A stretch of 64,000 nucleotides of DNA from the NCBI RefSeq assembly GCF_020623625.1, contig NC_060200.1, forward strand, positions 1,000,001-1,064,000, read 5' to 3'. This DNA comes from Saccharomycodes ludwigii. Its lineage: Eukaryota > Ascomycota > Saccharomycetes > Saccharomycodales > Saccharomycodaceae. The notes under the pieces are model-generated. The model was given only the letters and a program-made list of their open reading frames with translations. It was not told the origin of the DNA and did not search any database. A program made the position numbers and the translations under genes. Of the stretch, positions 49,411-60,338 are shown piece after piece; positions within the stretch are counted from its first letter, which is position 1, and each line of letters begins with the position of its first letter.

Positions 49411-50721
49411 TCATAACTTAGAATCATTTATCGAAAGCTTAGCTAATTCCAAGTCCAAAACTTTACTAGTAACTTGAGCAACAATTTTAGCACCAATAAC
49501 ATAATCATCTATTTCATTAAATATTTGGACACTAAATCTAACCCATAAATCACCATTATGCAAAGAAAATGGAGCATAAACTTTGTGCTGATAAATCATT
49601 TTATGGTCACATAATTGTTTAAAGGATGCGAAAAAAGAACCATCTAAAATCATTTTTTTCAAAAGAATTTCATATTTTTGGTTATAGTTCAAAACAGGCA
49701 ATTTAATATTAAACATCCCAGGTGGATTCAAATTGCTTCTTTTATTTTGCAGTAATTTAGCACCTGGACCAAATATTTTGATAATAACCGGAATAGCTTG
49801 TTGCTGTAAATCCATTTGATATTTTCTGATTCTATCTTCACCACCACAAACTTCTTTACGGAATTCAATAGCTTTGCCGATGGTTAAAAATGGACTATAT
49901 GAGATGGTGCCCGTTTTAGCAAATTTATTTAGTAACAAATCTCTTTTGTTTTCGTACTTTTGGGTATAGTTCCAAGAAACTGGTAGTGTTTGGATAATCT
50001 CATGGTATTTTGGGTCGACATATAAGAAAGCACAAGACTTTGGAACAAACAACCATTTATGCAAATTGCTAACCAAAAAATCTGGTTTTAACTCATTGAT
50101 GAAGGATAAGTCAACTTGGCCAGCTGCATGAGCACCATCGATCAAAGTTAACGTGTCATATCTATGACATAATTTAATTAGTTCTTCATAAGGCAATTGA
50201 CCGCTTGGCATTGAGGATATCATGTCAAACATACACATCTTGTATCTAGTTGATGATAATTTTTTTTCAAACTTGGACAAGATTTCATTATCATCTTCCA
50301 TGGGAAAAACCAAGTCAACTACATCGTATTGTAGCCCATAATAATCGTGTAGGAATTTAACCGTGTTGGCACAGGCACCATAGGAAGTTGAGTGAAATAG
50401 GATTTTATCCTTAGAAAAGTCAAATGGGAAAGATCTTAATATGGTATTAATACCACTTGTTGCATTGGATACCAATGCTAAATTATGATAGTCCAAGCCC
50501 AAATAATCACCCAAGAGTTTAACTTGTTCGATATATTTAGAAGCCGCTTCAAAGTATTCATATTTATCTGGATAATGTTCGTGTTGTTCACAAATATATT
50601 TCTGTTCATCCAAAACCGCAGTTGGTGTAGTACCATACGAGCCGTGATTAATTGGAACTACTGCCTTGTCCAGGTAAGTAAAATAAGTTTCTTTAAATTT
50701 GTGACCAAATGGAACAGACAT
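49411..50721 (-). CDS. PLP-dependent class V aminotransferase (cysteine desulfhydrase / isopenicillin-N-epimerase-like)
   Basis: Fold-type I PLP enzyme, 436 residues. It begins VPINHGSYGTTPTAVL (about 22-37), a family hallmark. The cofactor site is seen in SNATSGINTILR (about 85-96), LIDGAHAAGQVDL (about 194-206, Asp and His) and SNLHKWLFVPK (Schiff-base Lys at about 222). The C-terminal domain ends with LHNGDLWVRFSVQIFNEIDDY. The fungal relatives I know of are annotated as L-cysteine desulfhydrase, Egt2-type ergothioneine lyase or epimerase-like; substrate cannot be read from the sequence. No presequence is visible, so it is probably cytosolic. I know of no S. cerevisiae orthologue, and none at this place. 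It is transcribed divergently from PYK1. Confidence 0.88.
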   Translation of the reverse strand: MSVPFGHKFKETYFTYLDKAVVPINHGSYGTTPTAVLDEQKYICEQHEHYPDKYEYFEAASKYIEQVKLLGDYLGLDYHNLALVSNATSGINTILRSFPFDFSKDKILFHSTSYGACANTVKFLHDYYGLQYDVVDLVFPMEDDNEILSKFEKKLSSTRYKMCMFDMISSMPSGQLPYEELIKLCHRYDTLTLIDGAHAAGQVDLSFINELKPDFLVSNLHKWLFVPKSCAFLYVDPKYHEIIQTLPVSWNYTQKYENKRDLLLNKFAKTGTISYSPFLTIGKAIEFRKEVCGGEDRIRKYQMDLQQQAIPVIIKIFGPGAKLLQNKRSNLNPPGMFNIKLPVLNYNQKYEILLKKMILDGSFFASFKQLCDHKMIYQHKVYAPFSLHNGDLWVRFSVQIFNEIDDYVIGAKIVAQVTSKVLDLELAKLSINDSKL

Positions 50722-51819
50722 TATTCTTGTTTAGATTTTTTTTTTTTTTGGTTTCTTTTCACTAATATGAAACGAAACATGCAGGTTTAGAGATGAAAAC
50801 AGACAAACAAAAATGATAATAAATAGATAAACGAAGTGATAAAATAAATTGATAGATAATTTTTTTTTTTTTTCCCCTTCGGTTTATCAAAGAAATTCTC
50901 GGTGAAAAAAAAAAAAAAACGGAAAAAGATCCAATAGAAATTTAAATCCCCGCCAATATAATATGAAATTGTCGTTGACACATTTTGATATCTTTTTTCA
51001 AAAGGATCAAAGTATTCGATATATAAATCACTACAAATATTCGTAAGGCTGCATTTCCTTGAGTAAAACATTAAGTACATCACAAGTATTAGTATAAGCT
51101 TTTACATAAATTGCATCAAAAAAAGTATATGTTATGCGTTACAGTGTGTTTTGCATAAATAATTGAGAATAAGCATATACTTCTTTTCTTTTAATATCTG
51201 ATGAAATTAAAGATGCCACCCATGGTTATTGAAAACGCCTACTTTGTAAACTATTGGGTTTTCCATCATCATCATCATTGCTGACGTTGACATCCCAAAA
51301 AAAAAAAAAAAAAAAAAAAAAAAAGGTAACAAGTAACTACCACTTTGATATTAAAGATGATGGAATATATTATAAGAGCGCTAAACACCGTGATTACTTT
51401 GACGTCAGGTACCTCTCATAAAGAATTGCAAAGTTCACGGTTCTACTATTTATGGTAGTTTATAACAAATGGAGAAAAAAGCAATTTTCGTTCACACAGA
51501 CTACATTACTGGCTAAGCTTGGCATTATAACATGTTTATTTTATTATTTATATAATATTAATAAGTACTGATTTTGCAAGCTCCAAATTAATTTAGATGG
51601 AGTTTAAAGTTTAATAGCAAAAGCTAAACAAAATGTATTGTTATTGTTGGAGAGAATCTATTAAATAAAAGAACAAGGTGAGAAGTTGGAAAAATAATTT
51701 TTGTTTTATTTCTTTTTTTGAAAGGGGGTGGAAACACTTTTAAGTCTGAATATAATATTCATTTATTCTTTTTTTACGTTTGCTTCAAATGTTTTCCAGT
51801 GTATACTAAAAAAGTGAAG

Positions 51820-51831
51820 GGAAGAGCTTCC
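51820..51831. promoter_or_regulatory. Inverted GGAAG/CTTCC pair, candidate Gcr1 sites for PYK1
   Basis: GGAAG at 51820-51824 and CTTCC at 51827-51831 stand head to head about 820 bases before the PYK1 ATG. CTTCC is the core bound by Gcr1 at S. cerevisiae glycolytic promoters, usually next to a Rap1 site; no clear Rap1 site is visible nearby. The pentamer is short, so chance occurrence is possible. Confidence 0.35.
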
Positions 51832-52433
51832 TGTATATAACTCGCTACCTTTCTTGTCGCAAATGTGTAAACCAGCAGCTTCGTGTATTATTTTTTCTTT
51901 CTTTTTCATACGGGGATTAATATATTAAACGAGCCAAAATATAAAAAAAGAAATAAATTTTACAAGCGGTTTGGTGCTGTTGTTAGCAAGAAAAGATTCT
52001 TTTTGTAATATTAAATTAGTTTGATTTAGTGGAAGCCTATTATTTCCAGTATTTTTGATTAACATATTCATCTTAACCATAATAGTGATGACACTGGCTT
52101 CGAGTAAATGTTTCATTGTACTTGTTGATTTTTTTTTCCTTTTCTTCCCTCTATTTCAAATAGAAAATAGAAAGTAAAAGAATAAAATACTCCTACATAA
52201 TTGATTGAGTAAACTAAAACTATACTCGTTAGGTATCTTAATAACATATCATGTTGGGAAAATACATTGAAAAAAAAAAAAAAAAAAAAAAAAAATGGTA
52301 TCATCATGCAATTTTCTTATGCTCTAGCCTTCTCCTCCCCCTTTATTCCATATACATAATATTTTCTTTTCAAGAACAAGCAAAATCAAAAAATTTGAGT
52401 GAAAAAGTTTTTTAAAAAAAAAAAAAAAAAGAA

Positions 52434-52449
52434 TATATAAATATAAAAG
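52434..52449 (+). promoter_or_regulatory. Tandem TATA elements of PYK1
   Basis: TATATAAA and TATAAAAG lie in tandem about 200-215 bases before the ATG. They are followed by a pyrimidine-rich initiator block (52467-52530) and an A-rich leader ending CAAAACAAAAATGG, the typical layout of highly expressed yeast glycolytic genes. Confidence 0.6.
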
Positions 52450-52649
52450 AGTACGCTCGATAAATACCTTTTTCTTTCTATTCTTTTTTTCTCTCGGTTA
52501 ATTTTCTCAATTTTTCTTCTGTCATTAGTCCTTTTTTTTTAATAATTTAAATTTCTCATTCCTTATTAAAAAACTCAAAAAAACTAACAAAGGAAATTTA
52601 TACATAGCCTTTATTAACAGCACACAAAACACTCATAAACAAAACAAAA

Positions 52650-54155
52650 ATGGTCTCTAAATTAGAATGGTTGGTCGAATTGAAACCAACAACTAACAAT
52701 GCTTTGAGAAGAACCTCTATCATTGGTACTATTGGTCCAAAAACCAACAGCCCAGAAGTTTTGGTTGAATTGAGAAAGGCTGGTTTGAACATTGTCCGTA
52801 TGAACTTTTCCCACGGTAGTTACGAATACCACCAAAGTGTTATTGACAACGCTAGAAAATCCGAAGAATTGTACCCAGGTAGACCATTGGGTATTGCTTT
52901 GGATACTAAAGGTCCAGAAATCAGAACTGGTAACACCACCAACGATGTTGATTACCCAATTCCTCCAAACCACGAAATGATTTTCACCACCGATGAAAAA
53001 TACGCCAAGGACTCCAATGACAAACTTATGTTCATTGACTACAAAAACTTGACCAAGGTTATCCAAAAGGGTAAGATTGTCTACGTTGATGATGGTATTT
53101 TGTCTTTTGAAGTTTTGGAAGTTGTTGATGACAAGACTTTGAAGGTCAAATCCTTGAATGCCGGTAAGATCTCTTCTCACAAGGGTGTCAACTTGCCAGG
53201 TACCGATGTTGATTTACCAGCTTTGAGTGAAAAGGACAAGGAAGATTTGAGATTTGGTGTCAAGAACGGTGTTCACATGGTTTTTGCTTCTTTCATCAGA
53301 ACTGCCAACGATATTTTGACTATCAGAGAAGTTTTGGGTGAAAAGGGTAAGGACATCAAGATCATCTGTAAGATTGAAAACCAACAAGGTGTCAACAACT
53401 TTGATGAAATTTTGAAGGTTACTGATGGTGTTATGGTTGCCAGAGGTGATTTGGGTATTGAAATTCCAGCTCCACACGTTCTTGCTGTCCAAAAGCACTT
53501 GATTGCCAAGTCCAACTTGGTCGGTAAGCCAGTTATCTGTGCTACCCAAATGTTGGAATCTATGACTTACAACCCAAGACCAACCAGAGCTGAAGTTTCC
53601 GATGTTGGTAACGCTGTTTTGGATGGTGCTGACTGTGTTATGTTGTCTGGTGAAACTGCCAAGGGTAACTACCCAGTCAATGCTGTTAAGACAATGGCTG
53701 AAACTGCTTTGATCGCTGAACAAATGATTCCATACGGTCCAACTTACGATGACTTGAGAAACTTGACTCCAAAGCCAACTAGCACCACTGAAACTGTTGC
53801 TGCTGCTGCCGTTGCTTCTGTTGCTGAAGAAGAAGCCAAGGCCATTATTGTCTTGTCCACCACTGGTACCACTGCTAGATTGGTTTCCAAATACAGACCA
53901 AATGTTCCAATTATCTTGGTTACCAGAAACGCTAGAACTGCTAGATTCTCTCATCTATATAGAGGTGTTTTCAGTTTTGTTTATGAAAAGGCTGTTAACT
54001 CTAACTGGACTGTTGATGTCGAAGAAAGATTGAGATTCGGTGTCGAAAAGGCTAAGGAATTCGGTATCTTGAACGCTGGTGACTCTGTTGTTACTGTCCA
54101 AGGTTCCAACTCTGGTGTTGGTCACTCTAACACTTTACGTATTGTTAAGGCTTAA
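52650..54155 (+). CDS. PYK1: Pyruvate kinase
   Basis: Last step of glycolysis: phosphoenolpyruvate plus ADP to pyruvate plus ATP. The 501 residues match the S. cerevisiae enzymes in length and colinear sequence. Visible motifs are [21 protein letters not shown], the active-site lysine segment [22 protein letters not shown] and [10 protein letters not shown], with the C-terminal effector domain ending [19 protein letters not shown]. Codon use differs sharply from all other genes here (TTG for Leu, GGT, GTC/GTT, CCA, AGA, AAG), the optimal-codon bias of very highly expressed yeast genes. It is also why long antisense frames appear. The neighbours REV1 and TYE7 equal the PYK2 block of S. cerevisiae chromosome XV (YOR347C-YOR344C). 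Confidence 0.98.
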   Translation: MVSKLEWLVELKPTTNNALRRTSIIGTIGPKTNSPEVLVELRKAGLNIVRMNFSHGSYEYHQSVIDNARKSEELYPGRPLGIALDTKGPEIRTGNTTNDVDYPIPPNHEMIFTTDEKYAKDSNDKLMFIDYKNLTKVIQKGKIVYVDDGILSFEVLEVVDDKTLKVKSLNAGKISSHKGVNLPGTDVDLPALSEKDKEDLRFGVKNGVHMVFASFIRTANDILTIREVLGEKGKDIKIICKIENQQGVNNFDEILKVTDGVMVARGDLGIEIPAPHVLAVQKHLIAKSNLVGKPVICATQMLESMTYNPRPTRAEVSDVGNAVLDGADCVMLSGETAKGNYPVNAVKTMAETALIAEQMIPYGPTYDDLRNLTPKPTSTTETVAAAAVASVAEEEAKAIIVLSTTGTTARLVSKYRPNVPIILVTRNARTARFSHLYRGVFSFVYEKAVNSNWTVDVEERLRFGVEKAKEFGILNAGDSVVTVQGSNSGVGHSNTLRIVKA

Positions 54156-54317
54156 ATCAATGTTATTGGAAATTTTGGTTTAATATAATTATATATATAT
54201 ATGTATGATTTTACGAAATGAGTATTTTATATAAGTTTTTTTTGAAATTATTTTGATAGTAATTTATAAGTTTATAATCGAAATAAACATAGTTGCGTAA
54301 CACATTGGGCTTGCATT

Positions 54318-54925
54318 TTATGCCCGGTTTTTGCTTTCCCTTAGCGGCAGTATCTTCAGGACTAGCAATTTCTCCCACTGGAGTATTCCATCGGGCATCT
54401 GGTGGTGGTTGCTGCTGGTTTGTGGATCATCTGATGCCGATCTATAATAGGATCTGTAGTAGTCTATCTGCTCTTCTAGATGGTCTACGATATACAATAG
54501 CATCGATTTTTTATTGAACTTAACCAACCGCCTCAAATATTGAACTAATAGTAGCGCGTCATCAGTTCTGGGGCCCCTTTCGATATTTTGTAAGATCCAG
54601 GTGTCTAACCTAGCCGTGATCTCTTTAGGATTTAGCAATTTTTGAAAGGGAATTGGTGGATTGAAACAACAAATAGACTCTAACTTCTTTTTTGGAATGA
54701 TTTTTGGGGCTTCCAAAGCACTTCGCTTTGTTGAATTCACCAAGTTGATTACTGCGTATTCTCTTTGTATCTCTTTTTGCATTTCTAGCGGTAGCTCTTT
54801 CAATGCGTTTTCGTCTATCTCCGTAGAAAAATGATGTTTCGCGCGCTCTTGGTTTTTCTTTTTATGATAATTGTTAAAAAATTCACGTGCTGGCGATCTG
54901 GATTTTCTTTTTTCAATTGATCTTC

Positions 54926-54961
<36 letters not shown>

Positions 54962-57224
54962 CGTTTGATGGTAGCAGTGGTGTGACGGTGACCATTTGGT
55001 CCGCATTTTCAGTATTGCTCATAGTTAATGGCACATCGTGCGGTAAAGGAGGGTGCAATCTTGGGAAATTATCCAAAGTGTTGTTGGTTTTCCTATCTAG
55101 CATACTACCAATATCTCGATCATTATTTGTTTTCAAGTTGGATAATGTAATAGATATCCCGCGTAAGGAGCTAATTGGTGCTTGAATATAAAGTTTCCTG
55201 AAAGATTGTTTGATTTCAGGAGACATAATATAGTTTTCATTGGTATGAGCGGGAAATCTTCCGGTTTTTGATGTGATGTCACATAAGCCCATACCCAAAT
55301 ATTTGGGTGGTTCTATTGGACTATTCGCCTTACGCCTTGCCAACTTGATGGTATATTGTGAACTAGCCATATTTATACTCTTCAATTGGGATGCCAAGCG
55401 AGCAACGACTCTGTCAATAAAGTTATAAACTTGCTCAATTGTTTGGAATCGTATCCCCCAATTGATATCTACGGATAATGATTTTTTCCGGAAATAGTTG
55501 AACGGAGTATTTATTTTGGATATATTATCTATGTCATCTTCACCTTTTAAATATAGTATTATTTTTCTCGACAGTTTGCCGCCGAGTTTATTCAGCTTAT
55601 TAAAGGAAGATAATGACGATAGATTTGCTTGTAAGTCAGCTAAAGTAATTATAGAACTTGGACTATACAACTCGTTTATCTTGTCGGCTGTTTTGTGTCC
55701 AATATTTGGAAGATCTGTTAACTGGAAGCTACCAACAAATTTAGCTACAGCTTCTTTTTCTGTATTATGTGGTAAAAATATTTTGAATCCATTCGGTTTT
55801 GCAGATTTTAAGCATAAGGTGGATAAAACTAAAGTATTTGATACACCTATACTCACAGTGCACTTTGTTTTTGTAGATAGCAAATTCCGTATGTCCATGC
55901 ATTTTTCTGAAATTCCTTTATAATCAATATCTTCCGGATAATCAATGAAAACACCTTCATCCACAGATAATGGAATGACTGTATCAAATTTATCGTACAA
56001 CAGCTCATAAAACGTTTCTGAAATTTTTCTGTAGCTATCAAACTCATATGGCAATATCTTTAGAGTAGAGCATAATTGCTTTGCACGGGACACCCACATA
56101 CCATTTTTAATACCAAAGCTCCTTGCAGCATAATTACAACTTGCAATATCTGAGTTACCTTGTCCATGCGAAACAGCAATAGGAAGACTGCTATTTTCGT
56201 TGTGTTTTAGGCCGGATACCGTAGCAAAAAAACAATCAAAATCTATATAGTAAATGATTTTTTTTATCCTATTATGATGGGCACCTACTGGGTTGAACTT
56301 CATATGTTTATTTTGTAATTCTAGTTTCCAAGTGGTCAAGTGATGAAGTCTTGAGTTTTTGAAAAAAGATGCCAAAAAATCAGGATGATTGCAATCAAGA
56401 TGAGGTTTTTTTGTGCTGTCCTTGGTCACTAGAGTTTTTATGTCTGTGGTGTTATTGATGTTTGTGTCATTCAATAAAAGTGCATAATCCTGCCATTTGA
56501 GCAATTTGTTTGCTTCAATACTTTGCATAATCCACTCTGGCTGAACCACTCTATATTTTCTAAATTCGATTTTCTTTTTGCTGGTCAAATTGGTGGCAAT
56601 GATATGGGTAACATTTCTTTTAGACGCTAAGTAATGACTAAACTTGCCCCCATGTAAAACAATCAGTTTATGCAATTGTAGTCTGGTAGGATTGGTATAA
56701 CCATTGATGTAAATGTTTGTGTTTTTGAAAATTTGTGGGTATGTCTTGTTAAACTGTTTTTCATATTCGGCTATTAATTTCTGATCATTTTTATTTTGTT
56801 GGAAAATTTTGTTTTCCATATATTCATCATAATTGTTGTATCTTTGAGGCATCCTAGTTGGTGACTGAAGCATTGGATTAAAATAACTATTGTTTTTGTT
56901 GCAACTACGATTATTGTTGTTACTATGCACTTTTTCAAAAGCATCATCATTTTTTTCTTGCTGTTTTATACTGTCGGTCTTCCCCCCCTCTTCAGTTTCA
57001 TTAATGGAATCATGATTACAATAGTCATTTCCCTCTTGTATTTTGAGTTCCGATAAAGTTGTACCAGTTTTTAATAGGGGTGGTCGTGGAATTAATAAAG
57101 TACTGTGTTCTATATTACTTAGTTCTGCGTTAGAAGTAGTTTTGTCTATTGAATTTTGACTAGAGGAATTTAAAATGCTTGTTGATTCCAAAAATAATTC
57201 CAAGTCATTTTCGTTTATTGGCAT
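54318..57224 (-). CDS. REV1: DNA repair deoxycytidyl transferase Rev1
   Basis: Y-family translesion polymerase that inserts dCMP opposite abasic sites and scaffolds polymerase zeta. From the ATG at 57224 the protein has 968 residues (985 in S. cerevisiae). The N-terminal BRCT domain lies at about 165-250 (FKNTNIYINGYTNPTRLQLH, VVQPEWIMQSIEANKLL). The polymerase core has YIDFDCFFATVSG (about 328, first catalytic Asp) and SVDEGVFIDY (about 418, Asp-Glu pair), then the helix-hairpin-helix region DLPNIGHKTADKINELY. A low-complexity linker with an Asn run is followed by a ubiquitin-binding-like LPLEMQKEIQREYAV motif and a helical C-terminal domain. An in-frame TTG upstream would add 21 residues through a G9 tract and is unlikely to be used. 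Confidence 0.96.
54929..54962 (-). repeat. AAT microsatellite (poly-Asn) in REV1
   Basis: About eleven ATT units on the plus strand encode an Asn run on the minus strand in the linker between the polymerase core and the C-terminal region of Rev1. Confidence 0.9.
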
Positions 57225-57746
57225 GTATATTGATAATAAATTTATTATGGGATTGGAATACCGGGGGGGGGAATGATAAAGAATCAATTATTGGTAATTA
57301 TTAATTTGATGTTCTAACGAATGAATATCGACATATGTTTGAATGTTTTTTTTTTTTTTACATTTTTTTTTACATTTTTTTGAATTAGAATATTGAAAAA
57401 AAAATATATATATCTATTTCTCAGTACCAAATATTTATTTGATCATTCAGATTTGAGCATAATGGAGATATAATCTAAAATTTGAAAAATAAACAATTTT
57501 TAACGTTTTTCAGACTAAAAGGTATTAGGTAATTTTATAATTATGAATTCTAAGCGCAAGTTAAAAAAAAAAAAGAAGGGAAAAAAAAAACATGTTAAAC
57601 ATCATAAAGATTTACAGTACAGTAGATATTTTGATTACTAAGCCGCAGCCATTCCGATTTTCTAAAGAATGCCTTTCCTACTTCTATTTGATCCCACATC
57701 ATCTAGTAATTTGACGCATTGTTTTTAAGTGCCATATAACCTTGTT

Positions 57747-57772
57747 GCCCCGTTCATTAAAGGGTGTGGGGC
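57747..57772. other. Possible GC hairpin upstream of REV1
   Basis: GCCCC at 57747-57751 can pair with GGGGC at 57768-57772 across a 16-base loop, followed by TTTT. It stands out in very A+T-rich DNA. It may be chance or part of a REV1 promoter element. Confidence 0.25.
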
Positions 57773-57794
57773 TTTTCTAGATTTGTTTTCAAAA

Positions 57795-57826
<32 letters not shown>

Positions 57827-58239
57827 AAAAAGTAGAACAAGCTTCAAAGTATGTTGGGTACGTCTACCTCTTTTTTAATTCTATTCAACCCACTTATTGT
57901 TCCTTCTATAGCTTCTTCTATTATCAAAAACAACATGATTGTGACCAAAGTCTTGTATTTATTCTCCAGCTATTTTTTCTTTTTGGTTGATGAAGGATTA
58001 TCGCAACTAATAAAGGTGTGGTCTACAAGTAATGTAGTATATTGTATTTTTATTAATTAATATTATGTTTTTTCATTTGGTCTATGCATCTTATATTCAT
58101 CTTTTGCACCCATTGTAAATTTTATTTTAATTGTCTATTCAACTTTGTATGTTATGGCATATGATGTAAGAATAACGCATATAAATATTACTAGGTTCAA
58201 ATAAAAGCGAATTAAATTCAAAAAAGAAAAATATACCTT

Positions 58240-58275
58240 TTTTATTTTATTTTATTTTATTTTATTTTATTTTAT
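58240..58275 (+). repeat. TTTTA pentanucleotide array
   Basis: About seven TTTTA units followed by T9, within the REV1-TYE7 desert. Confidence 0.85.
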
Positions 58276-60300
58276 TTTTTTTTTGGTAACAAAAGTTTAT
58301 GTATATTTTCTGTCGCTTTTTAATTTATGTCATTGAAGCCACCAACTATTTTACATACTGGTAGAGGACATACTCAAACATTAGAAACAAATCTCAAGCA
58401 AGTTTAACATCAAAAAATTTTAAGCAAACATGTATATATATATTAGATGAGGATAACTACAGTTTATTAGTACTATCGATCTCTTTTTTTAATATGATGT
58501 TAACTTTTGTTGCTTTTATTTTCCTAGACAAATACACTATTTCAAGAAACACTATCATAACTATTTAATTTTTCCTTTTTTTTTTTTTTAAAGTATTTTC
58601 AACGACTTTCTTAATTGGATCATGTACGAGATATAAAAAAAAAAAAAAAAAAAAAAAAGAGACTAATTTTTTATTTTTTATTTTTTTTTTCTTCTCTGGC
58701 TGGTAACAACAAAACAAATCGCTCAAAGAAATAATTTATCTTAATAATAAAGATTTTCTATCAGAAAGAAAAAAAAAAAAATGAATATTCAATTTCTAAC
58801 AATAAAGAAATCAATTTGGAAAGACAATTTAATATATTTGCGACGACAAACGGAGATAACTGCATAAAGAAAAAAAATTATCACCCTATTTTTTTTTCAA
58901 AAGAGTTTTTTTGGGGAATGGATTTTTGTATAGAAAAAAAAAAAAACATAATTATTACAAAAATAAAAGTTATTCCGGGTCTTCTAAAAATAAGAATAAT
59001 TTTTCCGTATTTCAAAAGAATATTTTTTTTTTTTTTTTTTAATTGCCACGTTTTTAAAAATGTTCTTGCAAAGAAAATAAGATAAGGTGTAAGGCTCTTG
59101 AATCTACGGATTAATTTTTTTATTTGCTCTCTTTCCCCCTTTTTTTTTATTTATTTATTTTAAATTAAGCAAAAATATTGATATTAATCTCTTACAATGA
59201 AATATACCATTATGAAGAAAAAAAATTAGAAGATATGAGGCCATTTTTTTTTCTTTTTTTTTTTAGTTTATAACGTAACAACGCGATAAGTGTATACGTG
59301 TACATTTTTCTAGTAAGGTAATGCTGAAAAAACCGACAACAATGGTAATAATTCCATTTATAGGGTAATATTTTTGGACTACTTTTTATTTATAGGGGCA
59401 GAAGCAATATTTTGAACAATACTATGAGCGCAATAAAAACGCAGCTATATGGTATCATTTATTAAATCAACGCAAAAAAAAAAAAAAAAAAAAAAAATTA
59501 TGTACTATTCAAGCTCTTTGATTTACAAAAATAAAACAAAAATGATAATTAAAAACAAATGTAATTTAGTAATCTGAAAAAAAAAAAAAAAAAAACAACA
59601 GTAAACTTTGTCTTAAGCTTAACAATCGCTTTATTTATTTTCATGAATTATGGTGTTTAATATGAACATTTCCAACTGTTTAAAGAAGGGAGAAAGCCAA
59701 ATGTCGCACTCGGTTCAACAAGCTATCTCATCGTTTACAAAAACCTAATATAATCTCGAGCATTTTTTTTTTTTAAATTTATTTACTGGAAAAATATTGA
59801 CCAAAATAATAATTAAGAAGTTAAAGAAGAAAAAATTATACATGATTGCTTCGGTATAATTCAGGAATGTTTATAATACATTATTTTATATGTGCATTCC
59901 TTTCTAATATTGGCTTACAGTTTTCTTTACCGACAAATCCTACTACGTTCCATGTTTTTATTTCCTTATCGTAACAGAAAAGAAAAATTAATATGTCAAC
60001 ATTTAATACGTTGAAAATAAACTGAAGTAACTTCTATTGTTAGTATTACTTTTGGCAGATCAAAATTCAATATCTAGAAAATTTGGCTTAGAGTTCCAGA
60101 TTTAAAAATATAATGAACTTGTATATACATATTTACTATTGGTGTTGAGGCTATTAAACAGTCTAAAATTTTTTTTTCTTTTAAAATAATATCAGATATT
60201 AATATTTGAAAAGATTAGCAGCAAAAAAATACAATTTTTTTCACGTGCTATAAGAAACCACTACAAAAAAAACATAAAAGTTAATGACTTTAATATTCGT

Positions 60301-60302
<2 letters not shown>

Positions 60303-60337
<35 letters not shown>
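60303..60337 (+). repeat. Poly-T tract, 35 bases
   Basis: One of the longest homopolymers in the window, 1.1 kb upstream of TYE7, followed by an unusual GGTGGGGAAGGAAGGGG purine block. Such tracts exclude nucleosomes. Confidence 0.9.

Positions 60338-60338
<1 letters not shown>

Larger units (their letters stand above)
50722..52649. promoter_or_regulatory. 1.9-kb divergent promoter between the aminotransferase gene and PYK1
   Basis: No gene seen. A/T runs include A28 (51297-51324) and A26 (52270-52295). Between 51080 and 51920 the sequence is more complex than most spacers here. A TCATCATCATCATTG patch (about 51264-51280), an inverted GGAAG/CTTCC pair (51820-51831), a CT-rich block (52467-52530) and TATA elements near 52434-52449 mark the strong PYK1 promoter side. 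Confidence 0.65.

Noticed and set aside
52662-53954. Long antisense frames (172 and 246 codons) inside PYK1
   Set aside because: Produced by the strong codon bias of PYK1, which avoids codons whose complements are stops; no family resemblance, no promoter.
57225-57287. Extension of REV1 upstream to an in-frame TTG
   Set aside because: It would translate a G9/C9 homopolymer and start without ATG; the ATG at 57224 is the better start. The same reasoning moved the starts of PEX1, RSE1, PRP39, the zinc-cluster gene and Mnn4-like copy B.
58816-59085. 89-codon plus-strand frame in the REV1-TYE7 desert
   Set aside because: Lys/Ile/Phe-rich translation of A and T runs with no recognisable feature.
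60241-60337. TCACGTGC followed by A/T-rich DNA as a possible point centromere (CDEI-CDEII)
   Set aside because: The purine before TCACGTG is missing and no CCGAA-containing CDEIII is found at the right distance on either side.
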